In this document: piece by piece, positions 12,162 through 23,262 of the stretch
Layout of the letters: each line of letters opens with the position of its first letter
How positions within the stretch are numbered: the stretch's first letter is position 1
DNA from: Epiperipatus broadwayi
Lineage: Eukaryota; Onychophora; Udeonychophora; Euonychophora; Peripatidae
DNA length: 64,000 nt
NCBI GenBank assembly: GCA_028023455.1
Contig: JAQFVV010006426.1
Span: 1,488,001-1,552,000, forward strand
Direction of reading: 5' to 3'
Program-made: the position numbers and the translations under genes
The notes under the pieces: model-generated
Databases searched by the model: none
What the model was told of the DNA's origin: nothing
The model's input: only the letters and a program-made list of their open reading frames with translations

Positions 12162-13148
12162 AATATTTATATTATACTTTAAATATATCTATAAAAATAT
12201 ATATATATATATATATATTGATTACCATCATTGTAAATAGAAATACATTTGTAAATATTTGATAGTCAAACATTTATATACTAATCCCAATCACTAATAC
12301 AAATATATACAGGAACAATTTCCAAATAGTTTATCCAGTTGTGGTAAATACTTTTTTTTGTTAGAAAATGAGATAAATGCATGTTTATCCATATCTTATG
12401 TGAATATCTATAACAAGTTTTGTTAAATGTGTTCAAAATTCAAACAGAATATTTCAAAGTGATTATTATCAAAACAATTTACAAACAAAAGATGAAGTTT
12501 GTGACTTCTTTTTTTTTACACAATGTAGAGCAATAAAAACTAAAATTGGTAAATAACACAATAAAAATGCAATTTATTGCTTTATGTGAAACATGAATAT
12601 AAAATCTTTTTATGTAATGCATATGACTATAAACCATATACATAAAAATAATAATTTTCAATTTATTTTCATAAATATAAATTATTAATTTGAAACATAT
12701 TATATTAATGTATGATACCTGAAATTAGGAAATAAAGTATAAATAATTTTGATACTTTAATACTGAAATATTATTGTTGGAAATAACTTATTCACAAATG
12801 CATTATTTGGGTACCCTTTTTTTCCAAATTATAAAAAATGTAATAATAAATTATATGTAATAATACTATTCATGACTTTTGTTGTCAATATTGAAAGATC
12901 ATTTGATGTCATGTTTTTTCATTTTTATTGTTATTATTAATTAAAAATATTTGTTAAATCTTACCAATGATATCAAGTTTTATCATTATTTATTTTATAT
13001 TTGGTACTCTATTTGCAAAAATAATAAAATTAATAAAAAATAATTCCACATGATCATGGCTATTTTCATTTTTACTTTTTTATTTGTGTAATTCTAATAA
13101 AACCTTATATGCCATCTTGAAGAAAAATTCACTTTATTTTTGTCATAT

Positions 13149-13426
13149 TATCACCTACATGGAGTCTAATCACATTACGTTTTCCACTGTGATCTATGGA
13201 ATAATGGGTTTTTCTTAATGTTTAATTTTTTATATAGTCTCAATATGTATACATTTTTTTTTAACATAACCCTCTATATATATAATCAAACACCTTATGT
13301 CTCCTTTTTTATATTTGTACTCCCTGATAAATTTATACCAATTTTTTTTGCTTATGTCAACCTTGTCTATTAAAATGTCATTGTAAACTTACATAAATAA
13401 CCAATAAAATATTATTTAAAGGAGGT
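13149..13426. other. Non-coding AT-rich spacer
   Basis: Unique sequence just right of the duplication boundary. I see no gene or repeat here. Confidence 0.6.
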
Positions 13427-13488
13427 GGTAGTAGTAGTGATAGTAGTAGTAGTAACAGTAGCAACAGTAGTAGTAGTTCTAGGAGTAG
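13427..13488. repeat. Imperfect (AGT)n trinucleotide microsatellite
   Basis: GTAGTAGTAG runs interrupted by ACAGTAGCA. On the minus strand it reads as a leucine string, which is an artefact and not evidence of a protein. Confidence 0.85.
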
Positions 13489-13498
13489 AGTCTTGCAG

Positions 13499-14330
13499 CA
13501 AACCCTGCAGGATCTAGTCCAACAATTTATGTCTCCATTTCTGAACCTACAAAAATTCTTCAAATTACACCATTCTTCAAGTAATATATCAAATATATGT
13601 AAATATTAAATCCAATTCAACAAGTGAAAATCATTTATTTTTGATAAAAAAAATAAGCACTGAATTTTTTCAGAAAACAAACATTTTTTGAATGGCAAAA
13701 TCTATTAAAAAGTATGCCTACCAAGCAATGTAACCTATAGCAAACCCTAGAAAAACAACTTCTAATTTTTATGACTCTTTATTTGAGATCAGAAAAAATC
13801 CTCAAAGTGCAACATTTTCCAAATAATAATCACATACATCTAAATATTAAATACAATTCAACAATTAAAAACATCTTTTTTTGACAAAAATATTAATGGT
13901 TAAAATTTTTCAGAAAACATTTTCTCAACAACAAAATGTCACCTACAGTAAAATCCCATGTTTGAATCCAGAAAAATTATAAAAACGATCTTTTTTCTTA
14001 GTAAAAATCAAATAGAGATAAATAATAAGTACATTTCAACAAACAAAAAATTACTTTTCTTTGGAAAAAACAGTTAATCATGGATATTCTTTGGAAAACA
14101 ACATTTATTCAATGACTATTTGTTTTAAAATCATGACCAATCATGTTGTGTGTTTTTCAGTAAGGTCCATAAGAACTAGTTCAAATTTTATAAGTCGCCA
14201 TGTCTGAAGCTTGAAAAATCATGAAAATGCAATTTTTTTCCAAATATGAATCAAATAAACATAAATATTTACACATCAGCAAATAAAAATAACTTTTCTT
14301 GAAAAGAATTATCCATGGGATGGACGAACA
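13499..14330. repeat. Degenerate tandem array, ~240-bp unit, about 4 units
   Basis: Repeated landmarks recur in order: CAAACCCT (13499, 13741), AATATTAAAT.CAATTCAACAA (13601, 13842, diverged at 14021 and 14262), TTTTTCAGAAAAC and CAAAAT. Spacings between the AATATTAAAT landmarks are about 241, 179 and 240 bp, so the third unit is about 60 bp short. Units are strongly diverged, pointing to an old satellite-like block. No coding potential. Confidence 0.65.
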
Positions 14331-14744
14331 GCTGAAAATGTCATCCACCAACCAACACATATTTTTCAAACTAGAATGTTTAACACCAGAAATATAGCAC
14401 TGTCAACAGACTATAATATCATCCCAAACTATGTACCATTGTAAAAAAATATCTGCCTACAAATTTTCAACATGTTAATAGGTATGCTTCTGTTTGAAAA
14501 CTTTAGAACAATCTGCTGAGAACACTAGTGATCACTTGATTATTGTGTATTAAAAATTACAGAGAAATTCATTGAATAATACAATTGATAAAACATTTCT
14601 ACACATAATTCATTGATTTTAAACAAGAGGCTTTCTTTATTTAAATTGCTCACAACAAGGCGTTTTTATTGGAATATTGTGTTATGTATGATATTCATTT
14701 TTGTTGTTAGTTTGCTTAATACAATTATTACAGAATTATGCAAA

Positions 14745-15065
14745 TTATTTATTACAAAATAATGCTACACATTTTCAAATACTGTAATGAAATTGAAGTA
14801 AACAAGATCCAGACCCCCAATCTCTTAAAAGAATGAAAAATATAATCATTCATGGAATTTTGTCCTAAAAAAATTGAGTATGAATCAAAACATGGACTTA
14901 TTTATTTGTTATAAAATTATTCTACACACATTCAAATACTTTAATGAAACTAAAGCAAACAGGATCCAGAAGAACACTACCATAATAGAGTGAGAAATAT
15001 AATCATTCATGGAACATTTATCTTTTGAACCAATTGGAACTGAATCAAAAACTGGACTAATTCAA
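14745..15065. repeat. Diverged tandem duplication, ~158-bp unit
   Basis: Matching blocks TTCAAATACT.TAATGAAA and AAATATAATCATTCATGGAA appear at about 14775/14933 and 14837/14997, with TGAATCAAAA.ATGGACT-like ends. Two copies, several percent different. Confidence 0.75.
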
Positions 15066-15197
15066 GAGCCACACATTTCCAATTCACTAATGGATTTTTG
15101 TATTGATTGGACAGCTGTGCCAATAACAATATTTATAATTTTAGTTTTCTTGACATACTCATTTTTTTTGTTTTTGCTGATGCAGTCATTTTCTTAA

Positions 15198-16114
15198 GTA
15201 CAAATAAAGTTTATTTTGAGACGTTATTATCATCATCATAATTATAAGAAAAGTAATACTAAGTCTTGCAGCAAACTTTCCTTTGACAGATTATTGTTTA
15301 CAAATCTTTTAAGATTTGAACCACAGATAATCTTAAAATGGACCTACTTTAGATTTACAATCATATATATGTGAACAGTAAGTATTAGTTAAAATTATTT
15401 CTTTTTAACAAAAATGTATATATAAATACTAATTTGTTACAATTAATAAATTTTTATCAGTGTCAAAATAGATTTAAATGGTGTTGACAGAACCAGGGGG
15501 ATTGTGTGAATAACTTTTCCAAATTGATACACATTACAGCCTGAACCAAAACATATGACAATGTGCTAAAACTTAATTTATAACAGTGCAGTTTGTTTTG
15601 CAAATATATAATTTGCAACAGTAAAATCATAATCAAAATTACACTCTCAGCAAACAATAATGTTTTTCATCACTTCTGAATCTTAAGCATTAATTATATC
15701 TTGCACATGCATATACAAACACAAGAAAATTGATCACCCCTCCAGTGTATTGGAATACTAATGATTTAAAGTTAATTAATGAAAGATTAAGTATTTCAAC
15801 ACCAAGAAGCCCTTATGCATTATTTAATTTTTTTCCCCATGTTCAATAATACTATTAGCCACAGAAATAAAGATATCTCTATACAATTTTTCTAATGGTT
15901 TACACTATGATGCAATGACATTGCTTTTCTTTTGGCCCATGACATTGATCATCCCAATGTATGATATTTTCTTTTCAACTTTTATTAATAAAGCCAAAAT
16001 ACCAATTTTGAAACAACTATTAAATCTTTAGGCAACTATGTACTTATTTTTGCAAATCCAACCAGATTATTGTCATATTCAAAAATACATCTTTTGGACA
16101 TGGCAGCAAAACAT
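15198..16114. other. Non-coding AT-rich spacer
   Basis: No gene, RNA or clear repeat seen between the tandem duplication and the LTR element. Short open frames have no recognisable content. Confidence 0.6.
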
Positions 16115-17903
16115 TGTAACGGTCAGAAAACATGTGACTCGTAAACATAGTGCAGAATTCGACCACCATACAGAACAGCAGCACCATTGAGTAGCGAAGC
16201 CACCCGTGGTACTGAGTTCGAACATAGTTTATCGGTTCCACAATACAATCCACGAAACAACGCATCTGATGCGACATTAGTAAATATTTCCTTAGGCACG
16301 GTGGTCAGGGATATGCAAGAGATTCATGATTTTATTCTTGAGTTAGCCAATAATCAAACTAATATTAATTAAACATTCATATTTACATAATCGAGGAAAT
16401 ATTAGATAGAATGGTTATCGAATAAATGAAACATAATTGCAGACGTATAGTTTAAAATTATTTATTAATACATTTTAATAAAACAATCATTAATAATATT
16501 TTATGGACTAACAGCTTCAGTAGCGGGATTTGCAACATGATTATATTTTAAAGAATACATTTATTTATTTACACATTATTTTATATTGGGGACTCAGTAG
16601 CGGTATTTCCGATACTGTAATGTTTACAAAAAGAATTCACTTATTTGAAGGCTTAATCTAGCTACCTAAAATTCTCGAGTAAGTATTTCTAATGCATGCC
16701 TTGGGGAATTTATACGTTTGCAATGCAAAAGTCTAAAGTAAGATTTAAGAGTAGTGGCGGACATATATTTATTTAATTAAACTATTTATTTTATGACTAA
16801 GGGCAAACATTTATTTGAGAGTGAATTATGAAAATAATGCAGAGGCGGAGTGATATATAGAATAATAAAATTAAGTAAAGGAACATGTGGTATGCTTTAG
16901 AAAGGCGATAAGGAATGGCAGTATATTGAAACTGCAATGCCGCGAATGAGTTTATAAAACTGTTGGGCTGGTCTCTGCCTCGGCCCGACGAAGTAAGGTG
17001 TTACATAAGCATAACCAGGGACAAGCGGTACGTGTCGCAATTTGCCAGCTGGCTGCATGACATGGTCAAATCCTACGGGAGCACCCATTATGCCCGCTTG
17101 TGTAGGATGACTGGGGTTAATTTCAACCCTGAAGAATCCGGAAATTTCACGGCGGAATGGGTCATCATATCTCTAAAACGTAACACATGTATACTGTATA
17201 AACGATTATGATGAGATTTAAATAGATTTCTGACTCAGCCCTACATTATCAACATTTACTAAAGAACTCTGGTGACTCTCAAAGAAATGTGATTTTCTAG
17301 AATTATTCATTAGATTTAATAAATACAAAACATATATAAACTGGGAATTATTACAACTAATATGCCAGCCATTTGCAAAGTAGTAGACCCTGCATTACAA
17401 TAAATGATTCACTGAATGCGTGTCCATTTATATGAAAGTGAAGTTATTAAGGAAAGTAAATATTAATGAAAATTTGACACGCATTCATTGTTTCAAGCGA
17501 TCATAGATTTAAACTTTGAAAATTGAGACAATTATGAGCATGCAATAATTAAATAATAACTATAGATAAAAATGTAGATTATAGAAATACGAACCCAAGA
17601 AAGATAGAGTGAGGAAAGCTAGATTATTAGAGACATTTACACATTACATTAATTATTCAATTTTAGTTATACAAATGATAGTTTTTACATTTTATAATTT
17701 AGATAAGTAATATGAAGAAGAGCTATAGCATGTTATTAGAGTACTCTAGAGTTTGAACACAGACAGGTACCTGTTTTATAAGAAGTTTTCTGATTCCATT
17801 AGTTTAGCAGCAAAAAGTTCACGAGTGGCAATGTTTTTCTTGTATTTAGATATTTCATTTACTTTCACAGCAGCAGCAGCTTTTTCATTTATTTCAGGCA
17901 GCA
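16115..17903 (-). repeat. 3' LTR of the minus-strand retrotransposon
   Basis: Near-identical to 21295-23078. Contains short open frames on both strands (for example around 16900-17210), which are repeated in the other LTR and have no recognised product. The terminal ORF of the element stops just inside it (17889). Confidence 0.88.
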
Positions 17904-18100
17904 GATCTTCATGGTGAATTTATGATGGGCAATGGAAAGTTTGGCATCCGATAGGCCATCTCCCAATGGAGAATAATCTAGGTGCTTTACTCGATCATAC
18001 CTTGGCAGGAACAAATTATTTTTATATTTTGGAGACTCTCAGTGATCGAGAGCAAAGCTAAAGTTTAAGTGAATGTCTCCAGCAAGTCTAAGGTGGCCTC
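17889..18100 (-). pseudogene. Terminal ORF remnant of the LTR element
   Basis: On the minus strand a readable stretch ends LSIAHHKFTMKICCLK-stop, with the stop at 17889-17891 inside the 3' LTR. It is preceded by NLFLPRYDRVKHLDYSPLG and, after one in-frame stop, GHLRLAGDIHLNFSFALDH. The composition is protein-like and unlike the surrounding AT-rich noise. It lies after integrase, where some gypsy elements have an extra ORF. I do not recognise the family; it could also be the end of pol. Confidence 0.5.
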
Positions 18101-19109
18101 TTTTTTTTAACTTGATCTTTCACATTTTTGTTAAGGTATTTTTAGGTTCTATTTAATCTGCCCTGAGGATAATAAATGCATTTTGTTGGTTTTTAATTAA
18201 AGAAAGCTGCCGTTCTATTGTTTACATTTTACATTTACTAATTACATTTTGGGAAATTTTTCTTTAATTAATCTATTATCTATCACTGACCGATGCTTTT
18301 AAATTTCAAAGACAAAAAGGAAACAAAAGATTATTTTAACTTTTAATTAAATATTACATCAGATTTTTTTAGAATTATTATTAAACGAAATTTAAACAAA
18401 GCAATAAATAAGAACTTTATAATCCAAAATAAATGATTAAAATTATATCAAATTATATAACTAAAAGAAATCTAAATTATATTATTTTATCCCTATTTAT
18501 TGCCTTTAATTTGAGATCAAAATGTGTGCGTGTTTATGCTAATTCTATATATATTTATACATTTTTAATATTGCTACACACACAATTCGATACCAAAAAT
18601 TTAAATTTGGATGGGATAGACCGGTCAGTGAGAGACGACAGAAAAAGGTGAAACTTAATATTCGAATACGAATCTTACTGTTTCATTTCCCCATACTTCC
18701 CATGAACAATTAAGGAAGGAGAAAAGGAGGCAAGAAAGAGAAAAAAAATTTTTACATTACATAATTTAAATACGAAAATATTATTATGGTTTTTACAGAT
18801 ATATTGAAATATAGAAAGCAGAGATTACATGAAGCAACGAACAATTTATATACCCGGATCTAGAATTTATAGTTTAATTAAAATGGCCTAATTTGGCCGT
18901 GTCTGGTTATAATCATAGTAATAATTAGTTAAACTGATTATATTTTACATAAAAAAATTCTTAGAGTAAGGTTAGTTAATATAATATAAAAAATTCTAAG
19001 AGTAATATTAATTAAAACAATAATATATATAATAAAATTTCTATCTAAAACCCTATTTGACTAAAGTACAATCTATTCAACCAAGTTCATTATATCAAGT
19101 TCGTTTTAA
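18101..19109. other. AT-rich interior of the LTR element, no clear ORF
   Basis: Sequence between integrase remnant and terminal ORF. Minus-strand reading is closed by frequent stops. The plus-strand open frame at 18433-18651 shows no recognisable motif. Confidence 0.55.
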
Positions 19110-19560
19110 TATTCTCATATACGTTTAATCCGTCCTAAGAGTCTAATCTTTTTACAACCCCGGGTCAGGTGGATAATACCTACATGGTTTGAGATTACAG
19201 GCATTGTATGTCCCTTTATGGTATCTCCATTTTTTAATAAATATGCATTTGGGCCACATGTGCGATCAATTATAAAGTGTCCCTGGTACAAAGGAAAGAA
19301 CTTTTCATATACACTTTTATCTCAGTTACTTTGTTGAGAGTTCCATACCCAAACATAGTTCCCAACCTGGAAATGTTGGCTTCTCTGATCTGCTCGTAAT
19401 TTCCATTCTGCCCTTTCTGTAAGGCAGCAGTGTGCCTTGTGTATGTCAGTTTCAATATTGATTTCACATTCATCGATGGGTAATGGCGTCTTGATCAGTA
19501 ATGAGTCCGCTTTACCAAAATGCAAACGTGTTGGTGTCATGCTGGTATAGTTTTTTGGTT
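19110..19560 (-). pseudogene. Integrase C-terminal region, frameshifted
   Basis: Integrase joins element DNA to the host chromosome. In shifting frames the minus strand reads TPTRLHFGKADSLL, then AEWKLRADQRSQHFQVGNYV, then EKFFPLYQGHFIIDR and GPNAYLLKNGDTIKGH. This is the order seen in Ty3/gypsy integrase tails: the TP..LHFG motif, a helical segment, the small beta-rich chromatin/DNA-binding section and the KF.P.Y.GPF.I end. The catalytic D,D-35-E core is absent. Frameshifts and a stop after NSQQSN show it is dead. Confidence 0.7.
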
Positions 19561-19866
19561 ATAATGAGCTTGGCCTTTTGGTTATTGCTTGATCTTGTGG
19601 TCCAGTTTCCCAGTCGGTCACAAAGGCTTTTCCTGGTGTACATCATTAGGTCCGATGTCTTCAGAAGCTCCGGTTCACTGCGACATGCCGAATTCCTTCA
19701 GCGAAGAGCGATCTTGGATATATCAATGTTATCCAAGACCAACTAGAGAAACAAAACGAATAAGACCCTCCTTCAACCGGATCCCTCCTTTTTATATCGT
19801 TTTCAGGACTTCGGCGCATGCTAGTACCATGCCTTTTAAATCTTATCCAGTCTTATAAATTTTATG
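19561..19866. other. GC-richer junction segment inside the deleted LTR element
   Basis: Between gag and integrase remnants lies about 300 bp that is less AT-rich than its surroundings. On the minus strand it contains TATAAAAAGGAGGGATCC near 19795, resembling a core promoter. It may be the scar of the pol deletion, part of pol in unreadable frames, or a fragment of another element. Confidence 0.4.
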
Positions 19867-20634
19867 TAATAAAGTCTTTATTTTCTTCAAGTTTTGGGCC
19901 ATCTTTAATTAATTTGAGTATTTCTACTTTCAGCTTATCTTTTTTTTCTTGCTTTTGGAATTCTTTTGTTCTCTCCAATTACTGTTATTACTAATCACAT
20001 AAAAAAAATAAGAAGAATAATTCAACCCTCATTGTAGGTTTTTTTTTTAAAAAAAAAAATTACTCAACAAAATTTTAAATCCACTTTTATCTTTTAGTTT
20101 TTTTTTTTTACCCAATGCCAATATATTTGTAACGTATATAAATAAACGTTACAGTGTCATGCTGGTGTCCATCTTCATCTCTTTTTTTATTGCTTTCACT
20201 CAACGGTTCTTGTGGGCCTTCATCTATTGGAATAAGGTCTATTTGCTCATATACTATCATAGGTTTGTCAAGTATTTGTAATTCCCTTTCCTTTTCCACA
20301 TCTTTAATCTCTTCTTTTTTACTAGCTGGGGATATTCCCAAATGTTCCTTTATGGCTTCTAACTTTCTCCACATAATGTTTTTAAATTCCTGATATTCTC
20401 TAACTCTTATCTTTTCTTTTTCTTGTCTCTGTTTTGATTCTTCATCTCTTCTTTTTCTCATTTCCTCCTCATACATTTTCTTCATTTCTTGCATATTCTG
20501 AGTATTTCCTCAATGAACTTGAAATTAAAGTCCATTGATCCTCTGTATTGTTGCGGAGCTTCCTTTTGCTCGGGTGTCAACTCCAACGCTTCAGATAAAT
20601 CTTCTTGCTGTATATCAATATTTTCCGATTCCAT
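19867..20634 (-). pseudogene. Gag-like ORF with coiled coil, frameshifted
   Basis: Starts at the ATG at 20634 (MESENIDIQQEDLSEALELT) and reads 50 codons to a stop at 20482. A shifted frame (20494-20108) continues with a strongly charged Glu/Lys/Arg helix typical of a coiled coil, then KEEIKDVEKERELQILDK. A further open piece nearer 19867 reads DKLKVEILKLIKDGPKLEE. Position right after the leader and primer site supports Gag, the structural protein of the retrotransposon particle. No CCHC knuckle or capsid core was identified. The start is inferred from position and composition. Confidence 0.6.
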
Positions 20635-20789
20635 TTTCTTAATATGATTTACTTTTTTTATACTACTAGCATTTGACTACTCCCCACTGGTATATTCGCC
20701 CTATAACACTCTTTTGCTGCCCTTACCTACTCTACATTGCCCTATCTCTATATTGCTGTGTTTAACATATTTAACATATATATTATAGC

Positions 20790-20925
20790 GAACTACTGGT
20801 AACGCGTATAATAAGCTACTGCTGTCTATGATATATATATTTGTACTTTAACAAAATATTTACTATTAACATATATAACAAGCTTCTGCTGTCTATGCTA
20901 TATATATAACGGTGTTTTAATAAAT
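20790..20925 (-). repeat. Short direct repeat in the LTR-element leader
   Basis: AAGCT(A/T)CTGCTGTCTATG occurs twice about 70 bp apart, each followed by TATATATAT. It lies in the untranslated leader between primer site and gag. Confidence 0.55.
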
Positions 20926-21256
20926 TATTCAATGCTACCTGCTTTCTCATTTAGCGACTGATTACTTTTTTTTGACATATATATATATATATAAAATATT
21001 TCATTAGATCCGAGTATTTTCGTTCCTTCTTAACCTACACACACATCCCTGCTTTCCTTAACTTTGTTATTACGCCTGCTGTCCTTTCATTTACTCGACC
21101 CACATTATTTCACTCGATTTATTTTTTTTTCATTATTTTTATCAAAACAGAATCGTATATATATAGAATAATTAGCTCACTCGAGTAATGAATGCTAAAA
21201 GAAATTTATATGCATTATATTTTGCTCAAGGTATATATGATTTTTTTGTATCGAAA

Positions 21257-21274
21257 TCCCCATGTTGGGCGCCA
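21257..21274 (-). other. Primer-binding site, tRNA-Lys type
   Basis: The minus strand reads TGGCGCCCAACATGGGGA, close to the tRNA-Lys-complementary sites known in several gypsy-group elements. It lies 20 bp inside the 5' LTR, a longer gap than usual. It fixes the element as minus-strand. Confidence 0.75.
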
Positions 21275-21294
21275 AACAAAAAAAAATTTAACTA

Positions 21295-23078
21295 TGTAAC
21301 GGTCAGAAAACGTGTGACTCGTAAACATAGTGCAGAATTCGACAACCATACAGAACAGCAGCACCATCGAGTAGCGAAGCCACCCATGGTACTGAGTTCA
21401 AACATAGTTTATCGGTTCCACAATACAATCCACGAAACAACGCATCTGATGCGACATTAGTAAATATTTCCTTAGGCACGGTGGTCAGGGATATGCAAGA
21501 GACTCATGATTTTATTCTCGAGTTAGCCAATAATCAAACTAATATTAATTAAACATTCATATTTACATAATCGAGGAAATATTAGACAGAATGGGTATCG
21601 AATAAATGAAACGTAATTGCAGACGTATAGTTTAAAATTATTTATTAATATATTTTAATAAAACAATCATTAATAATATTTTATGGTCTAACAGTTTCAG
21701 TAGTGGGATTTGCAACATGATTATATTTCAAAGAATACATTTATTTATTTACACATTATTTTATATTGGAAACTCAGTAGCGGTATTTCTGATACTGTAA
21801 TGTTTACAAAGGGAATTCACTTATTTGAAGGCTTAATCTAGCTACCTAAAATTCTCGAGTAAGTATTTCTAATGCATGCCTTGGGGAATTTATACCTTTA
21901 CAATGCAAGAGTCTAAAGTAAGATTTAAGAGTAGCTGCGGACATATATTTATTTAATTAAACTATTTATTTTATGACTAAGGGCAAACATTTATTTGAGA
22001 GTGAATTATGAAAATAATGCAGAGGCGGAGTGATATATAGAATAATAAAATTAAGTAAAGGAACACGTGGTACGCTTTAGAAAGGCGATATGGAATGGCA
22101 GTATATTGAATCTGCAATGCCGCGAATGAGTTTATAAAACTGTCAGGCTGGTCTCTGCCTCAGCCCGACGAAGTAAGGTGTTACATAAGCATAACCAGGG
22201 ACAAGCGGTACGTCACAATTTGCCAGCTGGCTGCATGACATGGTCAAATCCTATGGGAGCACCCATTATGCCCGCTTGTGTAGGACGACTGGGGTTAATT
22301 TCAACCCTGAAGAATCCAGAAATTTTACGACGGAATGGGTCATTGCGTCTTTAAAACGTAACCCATGTATACTGTATAAACGATTATGATGAGATTTAAA
22401 TGGATTTCTGACTTGGCCCTACATTATCAACATTTACTAAAGAACTCTGGTGACTCTCAAATAAATGTCAGTTTCTAGAATTATTCATTAGATTTAATAA
22501 ATACAAAACATATATAAACTGGGAGTTATTACAACTAATATGCCAGCCATTTGCAAAGTAGTAGACCCTGCATTACAATAAATGATGCACTGAATGCGTG
22601 TCAATTTATATGAAAGTGAAGTTATTAAGGAAAGTAAATATTAATGAAAATTTGACACGCATTCATTGTTTCAAGCAGTCATAGATATAAACTTTGAAAA
22701 TTGAGACAATTATGAGCATGCAATAATTAAATAATAACTATAGATAAAAATGTAGATGATAGAAATACGCACCCAAGAAAGATAGAGTGAGAAAAGCTAG
22801 ATTATTAGAGACATTTACACATTACATTAATTATTCAATTTTACTTATACAAATGATAGTTTTTACATTTTATAATTTAGATAAGTAATATGAAGAAGAG
22901 CTATAGCATATTATTAGAGTACTCTAGAGTTTGAACACAGACAGGTACCTGTTTTATAAGAAGTTTTCTGATTCCATTAGTTTAGCAGCAAAAAGTTCAC
23001 AAGTGACAATGTTTTTCTTGTATTTAGATATTTCATTTACTTTCACAGCAGCAGCTTTTTCATTTATTTCAGGCAGCA
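21295..23078 (-). repeat. 5' LTR of the minus-strand retrotransposon
   Basis: Partner of 16115-17903. It ends only 37 bp upstream of a TATA box belonging to the adjacent plus-strand gene. Confidence 0.88.
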
Positions 23079-23114
23079 GATTAAACACTCCCCTATTGTC
23101 TTATTCAGTTTCAT

Positions 23115-23123
23115 TATAAATAG
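23115..23123 (+). promoter_or_regulatory. TATA box of the small secreted-protein gene
   Basis: TATAAATAG, 75 bp before the ATG at 23190. A start about 30 bp downstream would give a 5' leader of some 40-45 bases. No other promoter motif was identified. Confidence 0.6.
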
Positions 23124-23189
23124 TTCTAAATAAGAGTTGTGTAAAATATATTGCTGCTTTTAAAAAGATTTAACACTTCTCTTTTAAAT

Positions 23190-23262
23190 ATGGCAACATT
23201 TTCTTTTATTTCAGCAACTGTTTTAGTTTTATTTTCTTTTTTACTAAATGAAGTACACTCAG
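23190..23262 (+). CDS. Exon 1 (signal peptide)
   Basis: Codes 24 residues plus one base, and ends TCAG followed by GTAAGAGA. A hydrophobic stretch in positions 8-19 and a small residue before the expected cut are classical for secretion. Confidence 0.65.

Larger units (their letters stand above)
1..13148. repeat. Segmental duplication, copy 1
   Basis: This stretch matches 37749-43796 in the same orientation once its insertions are removed. Opening bases ATTTTTATATTTCCAGTACT recur at 37749, and collinear blocks can be followed to about 13148/43796, where the two diverge after GTCATAT. The copies differ by scattered substitutions and small indels, a few percent by eye. Copy 1 alone carries the inserts at 1844-2324 and 4661-12161; copy 2 alone carries an 895-bp segment. 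The left end may continue outside the window. I see no protein-coding gene in the duplicated part (1-1843, 2325-4660, 12162-13148), which is AT-rich non-coding sequence. Confidence 0.93.
16115..23078 (-). mobile_element. Ty3/gypsy-like LTR retrotransposon, internally deleted
   Basis: Two direct repeats of about 1.79 kb (16115-17903 and 21295-23078) start TGTAACGGTCAG and end GGCAGCA on the plus strand, giving TG...CA termini. The coding sense is minus: primer-binding site at 21257-21274, gag from 20634, integrase C-terminus at about 19560-19110, a terminal ORF into the left LTR. Only 3.39 kb lies between the LTRs. Protease, reverse transcriptase, RNase H and the integrase core are not seen, so most of pol is deleted. 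LTRs differ by a few percent by eye. Flanking 5-mers (AACAT left, GATTA right) do not match, so no target duplication is visible. Confidence 0.88.

Noticed and set aside
13378-13563. Minus-strand frame with a leucine string
   Set aside because: Produced by the (AGT)n microsatellite.
15009-15197. 62-codon plus-strand frame with a hydrophobic C-terminus
   Set aside because: Partly lies in a diverged tandem duplication whose other copy is not open; no signal, splice site or homology.
16897-17211. Overlapping open frames on both strands in the left LTR
   Set aside because: They are repeated in the other LTR with stop changes and have no recognised motif; the coding sense of the element gives them no role I can support.
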